Shown here piece by piece: positions 24,826 through 37,690 of a stretch of 64,000 nucleotides of DNA (position 1 is the first letter of the stretch; the number at the start of each line of letters is the position of its first letter). The translations under genes and the position numbers were made by a program. The notes under the pieces are model-generated. The model worked only from the letters and a program-made list of their open reading frames with translations, was not told the origin of the DNA and made no database searches. The DNA is from Paracentrotus lividus (lineage: Eukaryota; Echinodermata; Echinoidea; Camarodonta; Echinidae): positions 75,266,199 to 75,330,198 of the forward strand of contig CALNVZ010000174.1 in the NCBI GenBank assembly GCA_940671915.1. Direction: 5' to 3'.

Positions 24826-27817
24826 GGGGTGTGTGTGTGTGTGTGTGGGGGGGGGGGTTGTTTGTGTTTGACATGTTGGGAGAGAGGGACTAGATCTGGA
24901 GTCAGTCATAATTACACAGACAAACCAGATATCAAGAAATAGAAGTAGATGAAGAGATAGACCGAAAGAGCACTGACCACCTTGTACAACCAATGACTTT
25001 GTGGCTCTCATCAGACTATATAATGTATTACATAAACGTGTCTCACGGGATTTCCCAAGCGAAAACAAAGATGATAATTATGTTGTCTAAATAAATGTTC
25101 ATATCTATACCTCCCATGGTGGCAATGAATAAACTAATATAGAAATGATGCTATAAATCGTACCAGCTGTCGAACAGTCGTACATATTTATCTTTGCCTT
25201 TCGCGATTCTTAGTCGAATTTCTAATTAAGCAGTGAAATCGTACCTACTGTGTTTATCGTATATATCATTTTTGTAGAGAACTTCCATTATAAATAAATT
25301 GTAGGGTTAGCATGGCTAGTTTTCGAGTTCGTTTCGCATTTTATCATGTTTATAGTTCTGTAAAGGTTTTCGGCCTCTTGTCAACTTGGTGTTAGCCATA
25401 TTATAAAATGTTATAGGGCATGTAGGGATTTTGTTACAATGTGAAGTTGTATCTTTGTAAAAAAAAAAATTTAATTAATTAATTAATTAATTTAAAGAAA
25501 ATAAAATAGTCAAATCATCGTTGTATCATTCTGAGATCATGCTGATTGTTGTGAGTATCTATGTCTCTTCTGTGTATACGCTGATGATGAATTATGTTAG
25601 TGTTTAGACATTTAAGTGGTCATAACTCTTTTAAGTGCAAATTCATTTCTTCCTGCACCTTCCACCGCTCCTGGTCTCTCTCTCTCTCTCTCTCTCTCTC
25701 TGACCCTTTCTCTCCCTCTTACTCTATCTGTCTCTTCCTTTTCCCTTTAGCCATCTTCGACATAATTATCTATATCTCTAACACACACAATCTTCTTCTT
25801 TTTTCTTCGATGTATCGACGGTTAACCCATCCCTGTCTCTTCCCGAAATTCAGTAATCTATCTCCTTTCATCACATCTTACCGTCAAAGATCATGCATTG
25901 CGCCGATGATAATGATAATGGCATTGCTATCTCCCTCAAGTATAAACATATAAGCATTTCCTCACCCTCGACATGGCGTAACCTACCCGTCTACTCGCAG
26001 TTTCTGGTCACAAATATCATCGGTTTCATGATGTGCTCTTGACCAGTTTCTGAAGTAGATGGCCAGCAAGTTAATTTGGTCAAGTGCCCCTCCCTCGTCA
26101 AAAACAAAACTAAAAAGTGACTGGAATTTGATTGGTTGGTGATGGTCCACTGGGGAAGCGTCTTCGTTGGTAAATAAAGAAGACGGATTATAGCAGGTGG
26201 TATATTGCAACCAATGGTCCATGGAAGAGATGTGATCAATCATTGTATGCTATCTACCGTAGATTGTAACATAAACCTTATTCTTCTTCAGAAACTCGGA
26301 GTAATAACCGTTTCCTACAGGCCTGCGAAAACAAGTCACCAAAAACATACTCGCTTTGTTTCATGCCATTAAATGCATTTGCAAAGGAACATCTTTATTA
26401 CAATTGTTGTAATGTTATTTATATTCATTGTGAAAGAAATTTTAAATCATTTACTAATAAAATGACTCCTTTGGCATGTTTGGTATGCGCTGTTTAAAAA
26501 GCAGATATTGAATGAACCAAAAGAACAAAAACTACATTTGACACAATAATCACTTGCTATAATTGCTCCAATCTGTTTGGCGGCATATAGTTTTCTATAC
26601 CTTCCTGCGCCAGTCATTTTAATATTAAAATGTTAACATTAAAATGTTAAAATAAATGCAAACTGAAATCATCATGATCATGCTGAAATCCAGGTTAATG
26701 GTGGCACCAAACATCGCTTCGTCTCTTTCATGTAAAATTGTCTAAATAGAGGATGGTTACGACTTTTCCTAAGCCGTATGGAGCCCATAAAATGGGTATT
26801 TCGATGTTCATCCAATCAATATTGATGCTTTGCTTTCTCCCCATGGGCATTGGTTGCTTAGGCAATCTTCATAGTCTTATGATCCATCAATTGATAACGG
26901 CATTTCCTCAATATACCCCCAAATGGAATTGAAATGGGCTATATTATAATAAAATGTCATTGTGTGCAAGCAGTAACCGGGAGCACTAACATGAATAACA
27001 TGACCAAATCCCATGAAATGTCTTTAATTGGAACACTTATCCTTCGGCCCGGGTTTGAATGTCTGACCGAACAGTCGACTGCTTGTCTTTCTGTGTCATA
27101 ATCAATGTGGTAAACAAATTAAAGAAGAAGACTTAAAACGAAACAACAACAAAATATTTATATATAATGGAGGGAATCATAAAAAAAATTATATTGCGAT
27201 GCGAATTTGAGCAAAATTACAATGACATGAAAGAAGGAGCGTGTTATCATATTTTTGTTCAGCAAATTTTGTCCATTGTATACCAGTGGACAAACTCAGA
27301 TTTATTCCCATGGGGCCAAGCACTGTGTTTCTTACCCTTTTTTTTTTTTCGAAATAGGGTAAATACCTGCTGAAATATATTTACGCTTAATACAGAATCC
27401 CCCGCAACCACCACTCACACATCCCTATTCGCACACCAATAACTGCCAACATGAGTCTTAATGAGAATTGATCATTTTTCGGAAATATCGACTCGGGCGT
27501 GTCGTTATATCATATCTCACAAAGATAGAAAAGATGTATCTCACTGAGATGTCGGTCAATCACCCATAGGGTCACCGTTTGGGGAGCTTCATTCTGTAAA
27601 ATACATTTAAGAGAGTCGTGGTTACCCCGGTGAGAAGTAAGACGTCATTGATCAATGCCCTGTGGCATCATAGAACTACGATCGATTAGACCTACGATAT
27701 TGGTTACCTAGATCACAATGTACAGCCATTGACAGGTCGCCGAGGTGAAGAACTTGAAGATACTTATCATGAACCCAACTCTAAGAACAATCTTAATCCT
27801 GACTTGAACCCTCATCC
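24826..27817. other. Long non-coding stretch
   Basis: GT and G runs at 24830-24858, an AATT microsatellite at 25473-25491, a CT run at 25676-25700, and repeated TTAAAATGTTAA words near 26618-26655. Short frames, including 25594-25953 and the overlapping pair at 25983-26243, match no family. Confidence 0.5.
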
Positions 27818-28077
27818 ATGTATACACGGATAACGGATGACTGAGCACTTGGGCTTAAACATTGCCTTGTACCAAGTTTGGGCAAAAGCAACCCTTGCAT
27901 TTCAGTACTCCAAGTAATCTTTTGTTCCTTATTGAATGCTCAGGAAGGCTGCCCTCAAACAATAGTCAATGATCAGAAAGCCAGGGTTGCTTCTGACAAA
28001 ACTTGATATACAAGGAGTTTTTGATCAAAGTTTTTCAAAAGTCAAGTGCTCGGTCATCCATGATAGCACAGGTATAC
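27818..28077. mobile_element. Inverted-repeat element (260 bp)
   Basis: Left arm TGTATACACGG...GATGACTGAGCACTTG and right arm complement TGTATACCTGTG...GATGACCGAGCACTTG share several matching blocks, including CCTTGTA and AGCAACCCT, over about 90 bases. A decayed foldback element with no coding capacity. Confidence 0.65.
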
Positions 28078-28262
28078 AATGGTATAATTTTGGTATCACT
28101 GGATAGAATATGAGTTACTCTTTGGCATGATAAAAAAATAATGATATATAAGTTAAACAATCTTATTATGGACTCTGAAAGTTGGGTTTGCATTTATTTG
28201 GGACGCACTGTATAAATATGATCGTATTGAGGGCCTAATCTATCATCATAACTCGTTATGTC

Positions 28263-28391
28263 ATACCGTAGTCACATCGGTGATTAGACCGACTCAAAAC
28301 CGAAAGCAAACCGACCAAAAAAAAATACATTACCATGAATGGCAAGCTCGTGGTCGGTTTGAAGTCGGGCTCTCCGGTGTGACTACGATAT
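28263..28391. mobile_element. Short inverted-repeat element (about 129 bp)
   Basis: ACCGTAGTCACATCGG at the left and the complement of CCGGTGTGACTACGAT at the right, with inner AAACCGACC/GGTCGGTTT also inverted. A small non-autonomous element lying 47 bases before the GAGTG-ended element. Confidence 0.65.
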
Positions 28392-28438
28392 TAATGGGCA
28401 CTGGTCTATGATCTCTGGATATACCTTTTATGGATCTA

Positions 28439-29444
28439 AGAGTGTGTTCAATGTCCAGTTTCAAATTTATACGCCAACATGAATCATGATACAAAACGCA
28501 ATCACAAAACACAAACACAAAACGCGATCAGCGGTGCCATGTTCAGTGTCCCAAATTTAAACGTGTTTATACGTCGATCGTCTTTAAATTCCCCGCTCTA
28601 AGAAACTGACATTTGCGCAGCTTACTGCGCAGTTTGACCTGCACAAGAAGGGTCAACTCTGGCGCGCGCTTTTCGAATAGTATAGTAAACAGTGGATAAA
28701 TTAAATACTCGCGGCACTTTTTTCGCGGATTTCGTACGGACTTGAGCCTTCATTCAATAGTTGTGGTTAATTTGTTTTCTTATAAAATATACGATTTGCA
28801 CATCGTGGAACTCTGTTCGTTTGTTTTTGGATTTTTTTTTTCTTTTACCGAGATTTTCCAAGTCAAACAGTTAGGTTCTAACGAAGGCATCTCAACTCTT
28901 CTTCAGTCCAGTTTGCCCCTTTGAGCTTACAGGCCATGATAACATAGAAATACCCTTGCACATAAATGAAAATATCTCAGTCAGAGCACGTGTGAAAAAA
29001 ACAGAGAAAGCATATACAAATTAAAATCGAACGTAATGCAATGCAATGCATTATATTATACCTCATCGAGGTACGTACAATGTGTGTGTACATAATACAT
29101 GGGCCTGGGCGCGCGTTTTTCGCTTGCACCGGAAGTTTCCGCTGCGAGAGCACATTTAAACACGTTTGAAAACTCAATCCTGTTCAATGTCGCATTTCGT
29201 TGCAATCGCGATGCTCAAGGTCGTAAAATTGAAGCCGATTGCGTTTGTAAACGCATCTTTTTCGGCGTTTAAATTTTCGGCGTTTAAATTTTAATTGAGA
29301 TTTGAAACACGTTTATTTTTACGACCGGCGATGGGGGACAATGAACACCCTTTTGTTTTTCTTTATATCAGCGTTTTGTGTTTGCGTTTTGTATCATGAT
29401 TCATGTTGGCGTATAAATTTGAAAGTGGACATTGAACACACTCT
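28439..29444. mobile_element. GAGTG-ended element, copy 2 (1006 bp, inverted)
   Basis: Reverse-complement relative of 17911-18416 with the same termini and subterminal words. It carries about 500 extra bases at about 28610-29105, including GC-rich ends (GGCGCGCGCTTTTCG near 28662 and GGGCGCGCGTTTTTCG near 29107), absent from copy 1. Copy 1 may be an internal deletion of this longer form. Frames here, such as 28742-28924, encode nothing recognisable. Flanking TAA is seen on the left only. Confidence 0.85.
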
Positions 29445-31720
29445 TTAGTCGTTGAATTCAAGTCTCAGGTCGAGATTGGTGGAGTCAAAAATGGTAGTTG
29501 CACGTTTTGTTTGATGATTATTTATAACGGCTTCTGGATGGTGATAAAAATAAATATGTTCACCATGTCATGGCGCCCATGTAGCGCTATAATGTAGCCT
29601 GTGGACAGCCTATATCGCATATTTTCTTGCTACAGCGAGTGCTTTTTAGCGTTCTTTAAGGTGGCATCCATCAACTGCCCAAATACTAGTTTGCGACTAA
29701 AGGATCTCGGGTCGCGGGGACATCTCCTGAGTATCTGCGACGTTTTCCGAGTCGCGAAATAATTGAGCATGTTCATATGTATGATCTTTTCCAGTCGCGG
29801 AGACGTCTCCAAGAACATAACCGTCACATGGCCCCTATTAGTGGAATTCTCCAATTATACTAACGGGCAATAACAAACATTCTCCCCTTTTTGTCCCGCT
29901 CATCAATCTTTTTATCCAAATATCTCGCTTTCTGGAGCTTGACTGAGAAAGAGAGAAAAATCATTGCAGACGTGTTGGTCATCTCAAATTAATACATCCG
30001 ATTTCTGCTTAATCTACTTGATCTGATTTGCGTGACAATTTTCTCAGATTCGATCAAAAGCAAACATCATGGACAACATGGATTGCATTAGAATTAGTCG
30101 CGGGAAGATCGCGTTCACTCGAATCGATATGAGTGAATTGCCGAGTCGTATCTAGGCGAGTCGATTGCATGGTATCAGGTGTCATTGAATCGATCTCATG
30201 AATACTAAGGTTTCTGACGAATATTCGATGGGATCGAAGGATGATTTGATTAGATGCATTATCCCCTAAATATGTAACGATCTTAAGAAGATGTGAAACA
30301 CGTGTAGTCTTATTACTCATGTGGTGTGTTAATAGTAATTTTTATGAGAATATTTATCTGTAAAACCACTAGACTCGTGTAATAATTTCGTCGCCTTCAC
30401 GCAAGACGGCATTTAGCACAAATGGCGTTTCCAATGAGCTAAATAATTTCTTGCGGAGAAGGCGACGATTTGTAGGTGGGCTTGCAAAGGGTTGATACAT
30501 ATTGTCATGTATTAATATCTTTTTCTGGTTAAAATTTTATAACCCAATATATCAAAAAGAAGGAAGAAACAAACTTTTAGGTGTGAATGTGTGAATAATG
30601 ATACCTATGGACCGTCATGGACTGTAATCTTTGACAGTAGCCCCCCCTCCCCCCCCCCAAAAAAAAAACAACACAGGCACACACACAAAAAAAACACACA
30701 ACAACAAACAAAACAAACAAACAAAAACGATTACATAAAAAAAAAAGTTTTGCTTTAAACAAAGTAAAATAAAGTGTGAACCCCTTTAAAAAAATCAATT
30801 TTTGGAGAGGCGTGGGCGATTATATGGTAAAGATAACGTCTTCCATGGAAACAAAAGAATGCAAGTCGATCGATGGTTTAAGAAAATGAAAAATGAATGA
30901 AACTTGATATGACGTCCATCTAAATCAGAGAGCACATGCAGGATAATGCCCATGGCTTTCAACATTAATCCCCTTGAGTGGCAAGCTGCATTGTATTTAT
31001 ATTATAATCTCTATCCATACCTGATGTAAGATGAAAATTATCCTGGATATATATATCTCTCCCTCAATCCAGAATCAATGCTAGAGGGAAGCTCGGGCTC
31101 GGATGACTCTACAGGTTCTTCAACTTTCAAGGTATTTTTACAACATTTCTTTTGTTAACGCTACAAAATAACGAATTTAAGTATAAACAAGTACTGACGA
31201 AAGGGGCATTATATAAAATTTCAATTAAATCACACATGATACTGATACGTGTTGTCCTTGCAGTTAAGCATTATCCTCAATATTTTGTATGGAAACATCA
31301 TATTCCTTTTTACATTGAAATAATTTTGATAAGAAAAAAGGGTTTGATACTTTCAGGAACGCTCGAAATTTATATACTTTTAAGTTGTTTATTACCTTTT
31401 TGGGGTGGGGTTGTTTTCTCTGTCTTCTTTGTAAACTAAAGATGTGTTTTCAAATTTGCTGCTAGCTAATCCACTCTGTAATTCTAATTTTCAATCATAA
31501 GAAAAATACATTTCCGCCGGTAAATACCATATCCTCTCGTAAATACCATTTTCATTCGAATATTGAATTTCTATGTTGAAGGCAAAGAAACAGGAAAGTT
31601 GACGTTTGCCATTTGATGACGTAATCCCCTCTAAAGCACATGTGCACATACTTCCTCTTCGCACACATGCTACTCACCTAAAACACAGGTGCAATATTAC
31701 ACCGTAAATGCCTAACTATA
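29445..31720. other. Non-coding stretch, no gene recognised
   Basis: A short inverted pair TCGTCGCCTTC/GAAGGCGACGA lies near 30388 and 30462. A C-rich then A-rich low-complexity run covers about 30640-30750. No conserved frame. Confidence 0.45.
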
Positions 31721-32772
31721 CAGGGTGTTTCCGAAAAAAGGAAACCCAACTTTGATCAACAATAATTTCAAAAATATTCCAATGGTTATTATGAAATTTA
31801 TATCATTGTAAAGTGCAACTCATTGCCATTCTAATGATACCTCGCTCACCTCACCAATGTCACGCATCACTAAACCCCATTGTTTCGAAAAAGTTTTGTA
31901 AAATTGTGCGTGGTTCACTTTCATGCACCCTGCGATGGTTTGTGTGAATGTACCTGGAAAGGAAACCCAAATTTGATCATCAATAACTTCAAGAATATTT
32001 CAGTGGTGATTAAGAATTTAATATCACCGGAAAGTACAACTCATTACCATTCTAATGATACCTCTCTCAGCTCACCAATATCATGCATCACTGAACCCCA
32101 TTGTTTTGAAAATTGTCTCGCAAAATTGTGATAGGTTCTCTTTCATGCTCCTTGAGATGAGTTGCTTCAAAGATTCCTAACAAATCTAAGTAAAGCATTC
32201 CAGTGACTTAAAATAAATGAGTTTGATAAATGGGTTGGAAATTTTTACTTATTTAGTCCTTTAATGTTACCATCCAGGTAATTTCAACATGTTACTGGTC
32301 ACGACAACCCAGAGAACCTTCAGTTCCCCATGGATAATGTAAGAAGCATGACAGTGCATCAATCACAATTTTGCAAGATATTTTCAGAACAATGGGGTTC
32401 AGTGATGCGTGACATTGGTGAGCTGAAAGAGATATCAATACAATGATAATGAGTGGCACTTTCCAGTGATATAAACGTCATAATCACTACTGTCATGTTT
32501 TTAAAATGATTGATGATGAAAGTTGAGTTCCCTTTTTAGGCACATTGCAGCAACCCATCTCAATGAGCGTGAAAGTGAACCACTCACAATTTTGCAAGAC
32601 ATTTTCAAAACAATGAGGTTCAGTGATGCGTGACATTGGTGAGCTGAGCGGGGTATCATTAAAATGGTAATGAGTTGCACTTTCCAGTGATATAAATTTT
32701 ATAATCACCATGGTAATATTTTTTAAATTATTGATGATCAAACTTGGGTTTCCTTTTTTCTGGGTCACCCTG
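31721..32772. mobile_element. Mariner-like foldback element with four repeat units (1052 bp)
   Basis: Termini CAGGGTGTTTCCG and ...GGGTCACCCTG are inverted and flanked by TA (31719-31720 and 32773-32774). Each arm holds two direct copies of a unit of about 220 bases (left at about 31737 and 31958; right about 32330-32540 and 32541-32756, inverted), so the element contains four copies in two orientations. Frames 31880-32131 and 32493-32828 translate related units; no transposase motif is visible. Confidence 0.85.
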
Positions 32773-33329
32773 TATATAAGCACATTTAAGTGGTTAAAAT
32801 GGAAGGGTGTAACATGTTTTAACGACAAAATTCACACTTACAGGCGCACAATTGCAGTTGAAAGTATGCAGGGGGAAAAGAGTACTTTATTAGCCAAGAG
32901 TGCAAGATTAAACCATAAAGGGGTGTGTAGAATGAATACCAAGGTGATAACAATAATTGTTATTGCCGTTTTGAGTTGACATCTTACTTAGATAGCTACA
33001 GTGCTCTATGTTGAGGGGGTGTACTATTGAATTGCATTTATAACTTCACTGTAGATTATCCCGCTCGTATAAGTTCCCATATTAATATGTGCTGTCTCCA
33101 GCGCCTACAATAATTTTCTCAGGTGATACTGTACATTAATTTCCCGGGAGCACAACTTTTGACACACCATTTTTAGCAATACTATGCACATAAATAATGA
33201 TTTTTACATCACTTTTTTTTCAGGTGAACTATGTTTAATCATGGAAATAATCTTTCATATTGTCTTAAAGTAAATTCAAAATGTGGAAAATTAAATTTTA
33301 GATTTACAAAACTATACTGTAGCTTTTAC
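32773..33329. other. Non-coding stretch between elements
   Basis: No gene or element seen. Confidence 0.4.
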
Positions 33330-33333
33330 AATG

Positions 33334-35306
33334 GGGCAATTCCACGGTAACTGACGTTACACACAACCAGAATTTTCTACATTCTTTGTGTTGTAGTTAC
33401 ATAAATAAGAATACATGGGTCTTCAAATTAATATACCTAAATAAGTAAGTGTAAAGCAAGGCGTTGTATAAAAAAATTCCACCCAAACATCATTTCAATT
33501 GAAACGCCAAGCAAAAATGTGTCGGTAACTGATGTTACAGAAAACGGACATGCAAAATCAGGGTGTTTGATCAAATCTCAATATCTCATGTCCACGATGT
33601 GTTATAATGATAAGTCTTACATGACATCATACCTAGGTCTTTATGAACAGATTTGCAAATTAAGAAGAGATTTTCATAATTTTTGTTTATGCTAGGGAAA
33701 CTTTTGTGAAGGCTGCTTGTCGGTAACTGACGTTACCCTTACATCATCCATAGATTTTACACATGTAAAATCCCAATTTCGAATCGGATCCAAATATTTT
33801 GTTTTCCTGGCTTTTGAGAATTATGTGTTTGATATGATATCATACCTATGTTCTAGGCAACAGACTGGCCAAATAAGAAGTAATGTAATCATTTTCCTAT
33901 TATTCAGCTAAAACTTTACTGTGAACATGACAGTTGTACACATACATTTCCTATAGGGTTTGTACAGAATATTTTGAAAATTTTATTCCTTACTACTATT
34001 CCATCACTTAGATATTGGAATATGTTAGTATTAAGATATCAGAAACTCTAAAATAGTTTTTTGAATGATTAATACACGTAGGATGTCCCACACATGTATT
34101 TTTGTGTAGTGCATGTGAATCTTGCCACAATTGGGTTCACTTATTATCATTTGTTGATTCTAAATCCTCACAGCACACAACAATTCTTAGGTGAATTGTT
34201 ATCAACCTTTTGAAAATCACTTTTAAACAGTTTCTTCCTCAATTCAAACTTAATGTATGAACAGTAATTTCCATTTTACTTATTTTGTACAAAGTTATGA
34301 TCAGTGGTAATAAAATGCTGAATTTCAAAGCTGGGTATTGAAATTTGTTGAAAATTGCTGTTAGTCTTTGGCATCAAAATGAAAGCCTGTCAAAGTAAAG
34401 TGTTTGTTCTGTGCTTTGTTCTATCAAAAATTGCGCGCTTCTCAGCAGATGCACAGACATACAAATGTACGTACATGTACATGTAGGAACTTTGATCATA
34501 CTTTTTTTGTTCTTTTTTCTTCATTTATGTATCATAAAAATACAGAGAGAAGTCTTTGAATACAACCAAAAATTGTATTTACATTTATCATAACATTTAA
34601 ACTTCCAAATACAGAATATATAGCAATAGATCCTGATCACATCAATAGATAATTACTGAAAATCTAAAGTAGATTTGGAGGGGCTTAGGCCTACATGAAC
34701 ATGTACACTACATGGCTTTTCCCAACTCTTAAATCATTAAAAGAAGAGGTTACCATTGACACATACAGTCTTTTTATCGCTAGATGATTAGTTTAATCAA
34801 TGGTAATTACTTCAGATACATACAGGTGTCCAAATTGTAATTTTTTTAAAGAAACTATAATTGCATCATGGTAACTGACGTTACACTAGGTCATGGTAAC
34901 TGACGTTACACAAATCAGCTGTCAATTTTGACTTGATTGTATGTTGACTATCCATAGCTTTGCTATTGATAATAATGAGATGCAGTCATACATTAGAAAT
35001 CTTAATTGGCATAGTTGATGCTTTCTTCGTTGTGGAAAAAAAATAAACAAGTTCATGTTTTCGGTAACTGACGTTACATCCCAAATGAGGGTAATTTAAA
35101 TCTCAAGTTTTTTACCAAAGTCACAATTTAACCAAATTTTTTTTGCAATACAGTTTGATAAAGTGTCTTTCAAACAACTTTATCCATGTGAAAGATTATT
35201 GATTCTTAAAACTTTAACTCATGTATTTTTTGAAAATCAAAATTATTTTAACCAAATATCATTTTGAATTTCTTGCACCCTTGTCCGGATTTCTGTGGAA
35301 TTGCCC
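33334..35306. mobile_element. GGGCAATTCC element with six GTAAC-TGAC-GTTAC motifs (1973 bp)
   Basis: Inverted termini GGGCAATTCCAC and GTGGAATTGCCC, flanked by a perfect 4-base duplication AATG (33330-33333 and 35307-35310). The near-palindrome GGTAACTGACGTTAC, or a one-base variant, occurs at 33346-33360 (touching the left terminus), 33524-33538, 33722-33736, 34870-34884, 34895-34909 and 35063-35077, all in one orientation. No transposase frame: the longest open frames are about 60 codons. A 246-bp relative lies at 54118-54363. Confidence 0.85.
33346..35077 (+). promoter_or_regulatory. Six repeats of GGTAACTGACGTTAC
   Basis: GTAAC and GTTAC arms flank TGAC, and each copy contains TGACGTTA, close to the cAMP-response octamer TGACGTCA. 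Same orientation and near-identity against a divergent background suggest a protein-binding site, either for the transposase or for a host bZIP factor. Which one is inference. Confidence 0.6.
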
Positions 35307-35310
35307 AATG

Positions 35311-36001
35311 GTATTACCCCGATCATAGGATGCACAATAATAATAGAATGATAAATGAAATCAAACAATTCATACTCACTAAATGAAAATTTACAACGTT
35401 AAGGTCATCTCAACTTGTGGTAACCATCAAATAACACTTGATGATGACATAAAATAAAACGGCCTTGATATTGCGTTTGCGGAAATATCAGTTGGTTAAT
35501 TGCGTTCGAAACAAATTTATTGTAATACTCAGTAAGCATTGAGAAGTAAAAAGATGGGGGAAATTGAGGTAATCTATGATCTAATCACCACCAACTAATT
35601 TTTACAATAAGACTTTATTTTTTAAATGTTCTAGAATAAAACCCATATGTGACAAAGTCAGTACTCTCTATCGTTCTTATTAATCATTCTAAAGCACTGC
35701 GTTCCTTGGATACGACTAAGCTCTTTCTATTAGGTACATCCATCAATATTTCTAGTATTGGACGAGTAGACGGGTTAGTCACTGGACGATTTATTACCAG
35801 CGCCTGCTCTCTTATATAGGCCCAATACGACGGTGCTCATCGTCATTAAAGAGCGGGAAGATTTAATGCGTCTTGATTTTTAATAATCTTGTTGTTTCGG
35901 GATCTTTCCGGTCAACGATGAGGTGTTATAGCTTTCATCCATCGTGGGCGAAGTTCCCACCGGCTTCTGATTGCTTCGAATGAAACTTTATGGACATTAT
36001 T
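35311..36001. other. Non-coding stretch, no gene recognised
   Basis: Unique-looking DNA with no open frame of note. Confidence 0.45.
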
Positions 36002-36009
36002 ACTCCAGG

Positions 36010-37425
36010 CACGGGCGTAAATCCCGGGGGGGATGGGGGGGATACATCCCCCCCCCAGATTTTGAGGAGGGGGATGGCCTGTACAAACATCCCCCCCCTC
36101 GCCACCCAGTTTTAAGAAAGAAATGAAAAAAAAAATACACTATATAATTGTGTTATTGCTTTAAAATAGCGCTCTGAAATACTCAAAAAGCCTCTTCATT
36201 ACTTCAAAAACCCGAATTTTTCTGCTGCGGTCGCTATGCGACCTCGCACTAAGTAACAAAACAGTAACGTCAAGTAATTAAAAAGGTTGAATCCAATGTA
36301 TCTGATTGATACATGTCTGTCAAAACCCAACCTCTCTCCTCGTCTGGGGAAAAACCTGAGGAAAGGGCGTTGTTGACAATCAAAAATAGGTTGGAGGAGG
36401 GCTTAATTGGGGCCTGCAGTCCCACAAAATTTTCATAGCAAAGATTGTGGATTTGTATTCTATCGCTGTTTTTAAGGCAACCATTTTTATTCTTAAAAGC
36501 ATACATTTAAAGACAAATTTTCCTCTTCGAATAACATTTCTCTTTAGTCTATATATGCCTCTGATCTAAAGTGTCCCCTCTTTTTTATAGTAAAAGTGCC
36601 CTATTTTCCCATCAGACCCGCACTTTCAAATCCGTTACGCCGCCTCTACTGTGTGCTTTTGTTCTGTTTTATTTTTTTTTCGCGCTCGCGCGTATACAGA
36701 CCTTTAATGCACAAATATATTCAATTTCAGCTTAAATTTTCGGCTCGCGCTTCGCGCTCGCTGATAGTAAATAGGAACTGCAAAGCACAAATATCTCAAC
36801 CTTTACCTTAAAATTTTCGGCTTGCGCTTCGCGCTTGCATTACTTTTTCAGTTACTAAAATAAAATGGAATGAAGGCAGCCATTATGATTCTTTAAAACA
36901 TACATTCAAAGATAAATTTTCTTCGTATCTCCTCGCTCTCCGAACAAATTTTTCTTTAGATCTATTCCTCAGATCTAAATTGTCCCCCTTTTTTTTTTTT
37001 TTTTTTTAGCGGCTCGCAGATACTATATAGGACCTTTAATGCACAAACATATCCCATTTCAGCTTTAAAAATTTCGGCTCGCGCTTCGCGCTCGCTGATA
37101 CTAAATAGGGACTATAATGCACAAATATCTCCAATTTTTAGCTAAAATTTTCCGGCTCGCGCTTCGCGCTCCGCATTAGTTTTTCCATTACTAAAATGAA
37201 CAGTTATCAAGGTAGTCATAAGCTAGAAGCATACATTCAAAGACAAATTCTATTCACACCCCCCTTCCTCTCAAATCCGCCACTGCCACTGCTATAGGGT
37301 ATTATTAACGTTCCTTGGGTCACTTTAGTGCTTGTATAATGCTGGTGTATGCCAAACAAGATCGCGACAAGTTGGCAAATTATTTCACTCATCCCCCCAC
37401 TCCTCGACACGGATTTACGCCGTTG
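36010..37425. mobile_element. hAT-like element with 8-base target duplication (1416 bp)
   Basis: Ends CACGGGCGTAAATCC and ...GGATTTACGCCGTTG are inverted, and ACTCCAGG flanks both sides (36002-36009 and 37426-37433), the 8-base duplication size of hAT. The interior has two copies of a segment about 335 bases apart (near 36739 and 37074), each with GGCTCGCGCTTCGCGCTCGC. No transposase frame; the frames at 36270-36506 and 36596-36811 are unrecognised. Confidence 0.8.
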
Positions 37426-37488
37426 ACTCCAGGTATGAGCACTGTTACACCATGAAAGCGATACGTCCATGGTTACACTGATGAAAGG

Positions 37489-37690
37489 ACCGCTGAGCGT
37501 TTTTGAAAGTTGAGGGGTTGAGGCGAAAGTGGGGGAAGGAGGCTGAACAAGCTAACAATGACAAGTTGATGGTCATAAAATTATTTTCACGTTTTTGTTC
37601 ACGTTTACAGGAAAAAAAATTGGGGCTGAAGCTCCCCCCCCCCCCCCCCCCCCCCCCCCACCCCCCTCCCCCGGCTCTGGGGCCGCTGGG
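37489..37690 (-). mobile_element. hAT-like element related to 10612-10805
   Basis: On the minus strand it starts CAGCGGCCCCAGAGCC with a G run, continues through CAAAAACGTGAAAA and ends CAAAAACGCTCAGCGG, matching the order of words in the copies at 10.6 and 13.7 kb. Frames on both strands over it are low-complexity. Confidence 0.6.

Noticed and set aside
31880..32828. Similar short proteins on opposite strands (83 and 111 codons)
   Set aside because: They translate the repeated units of the foldback element. No transposase or other domain is visible and frames are not kept open in all units.
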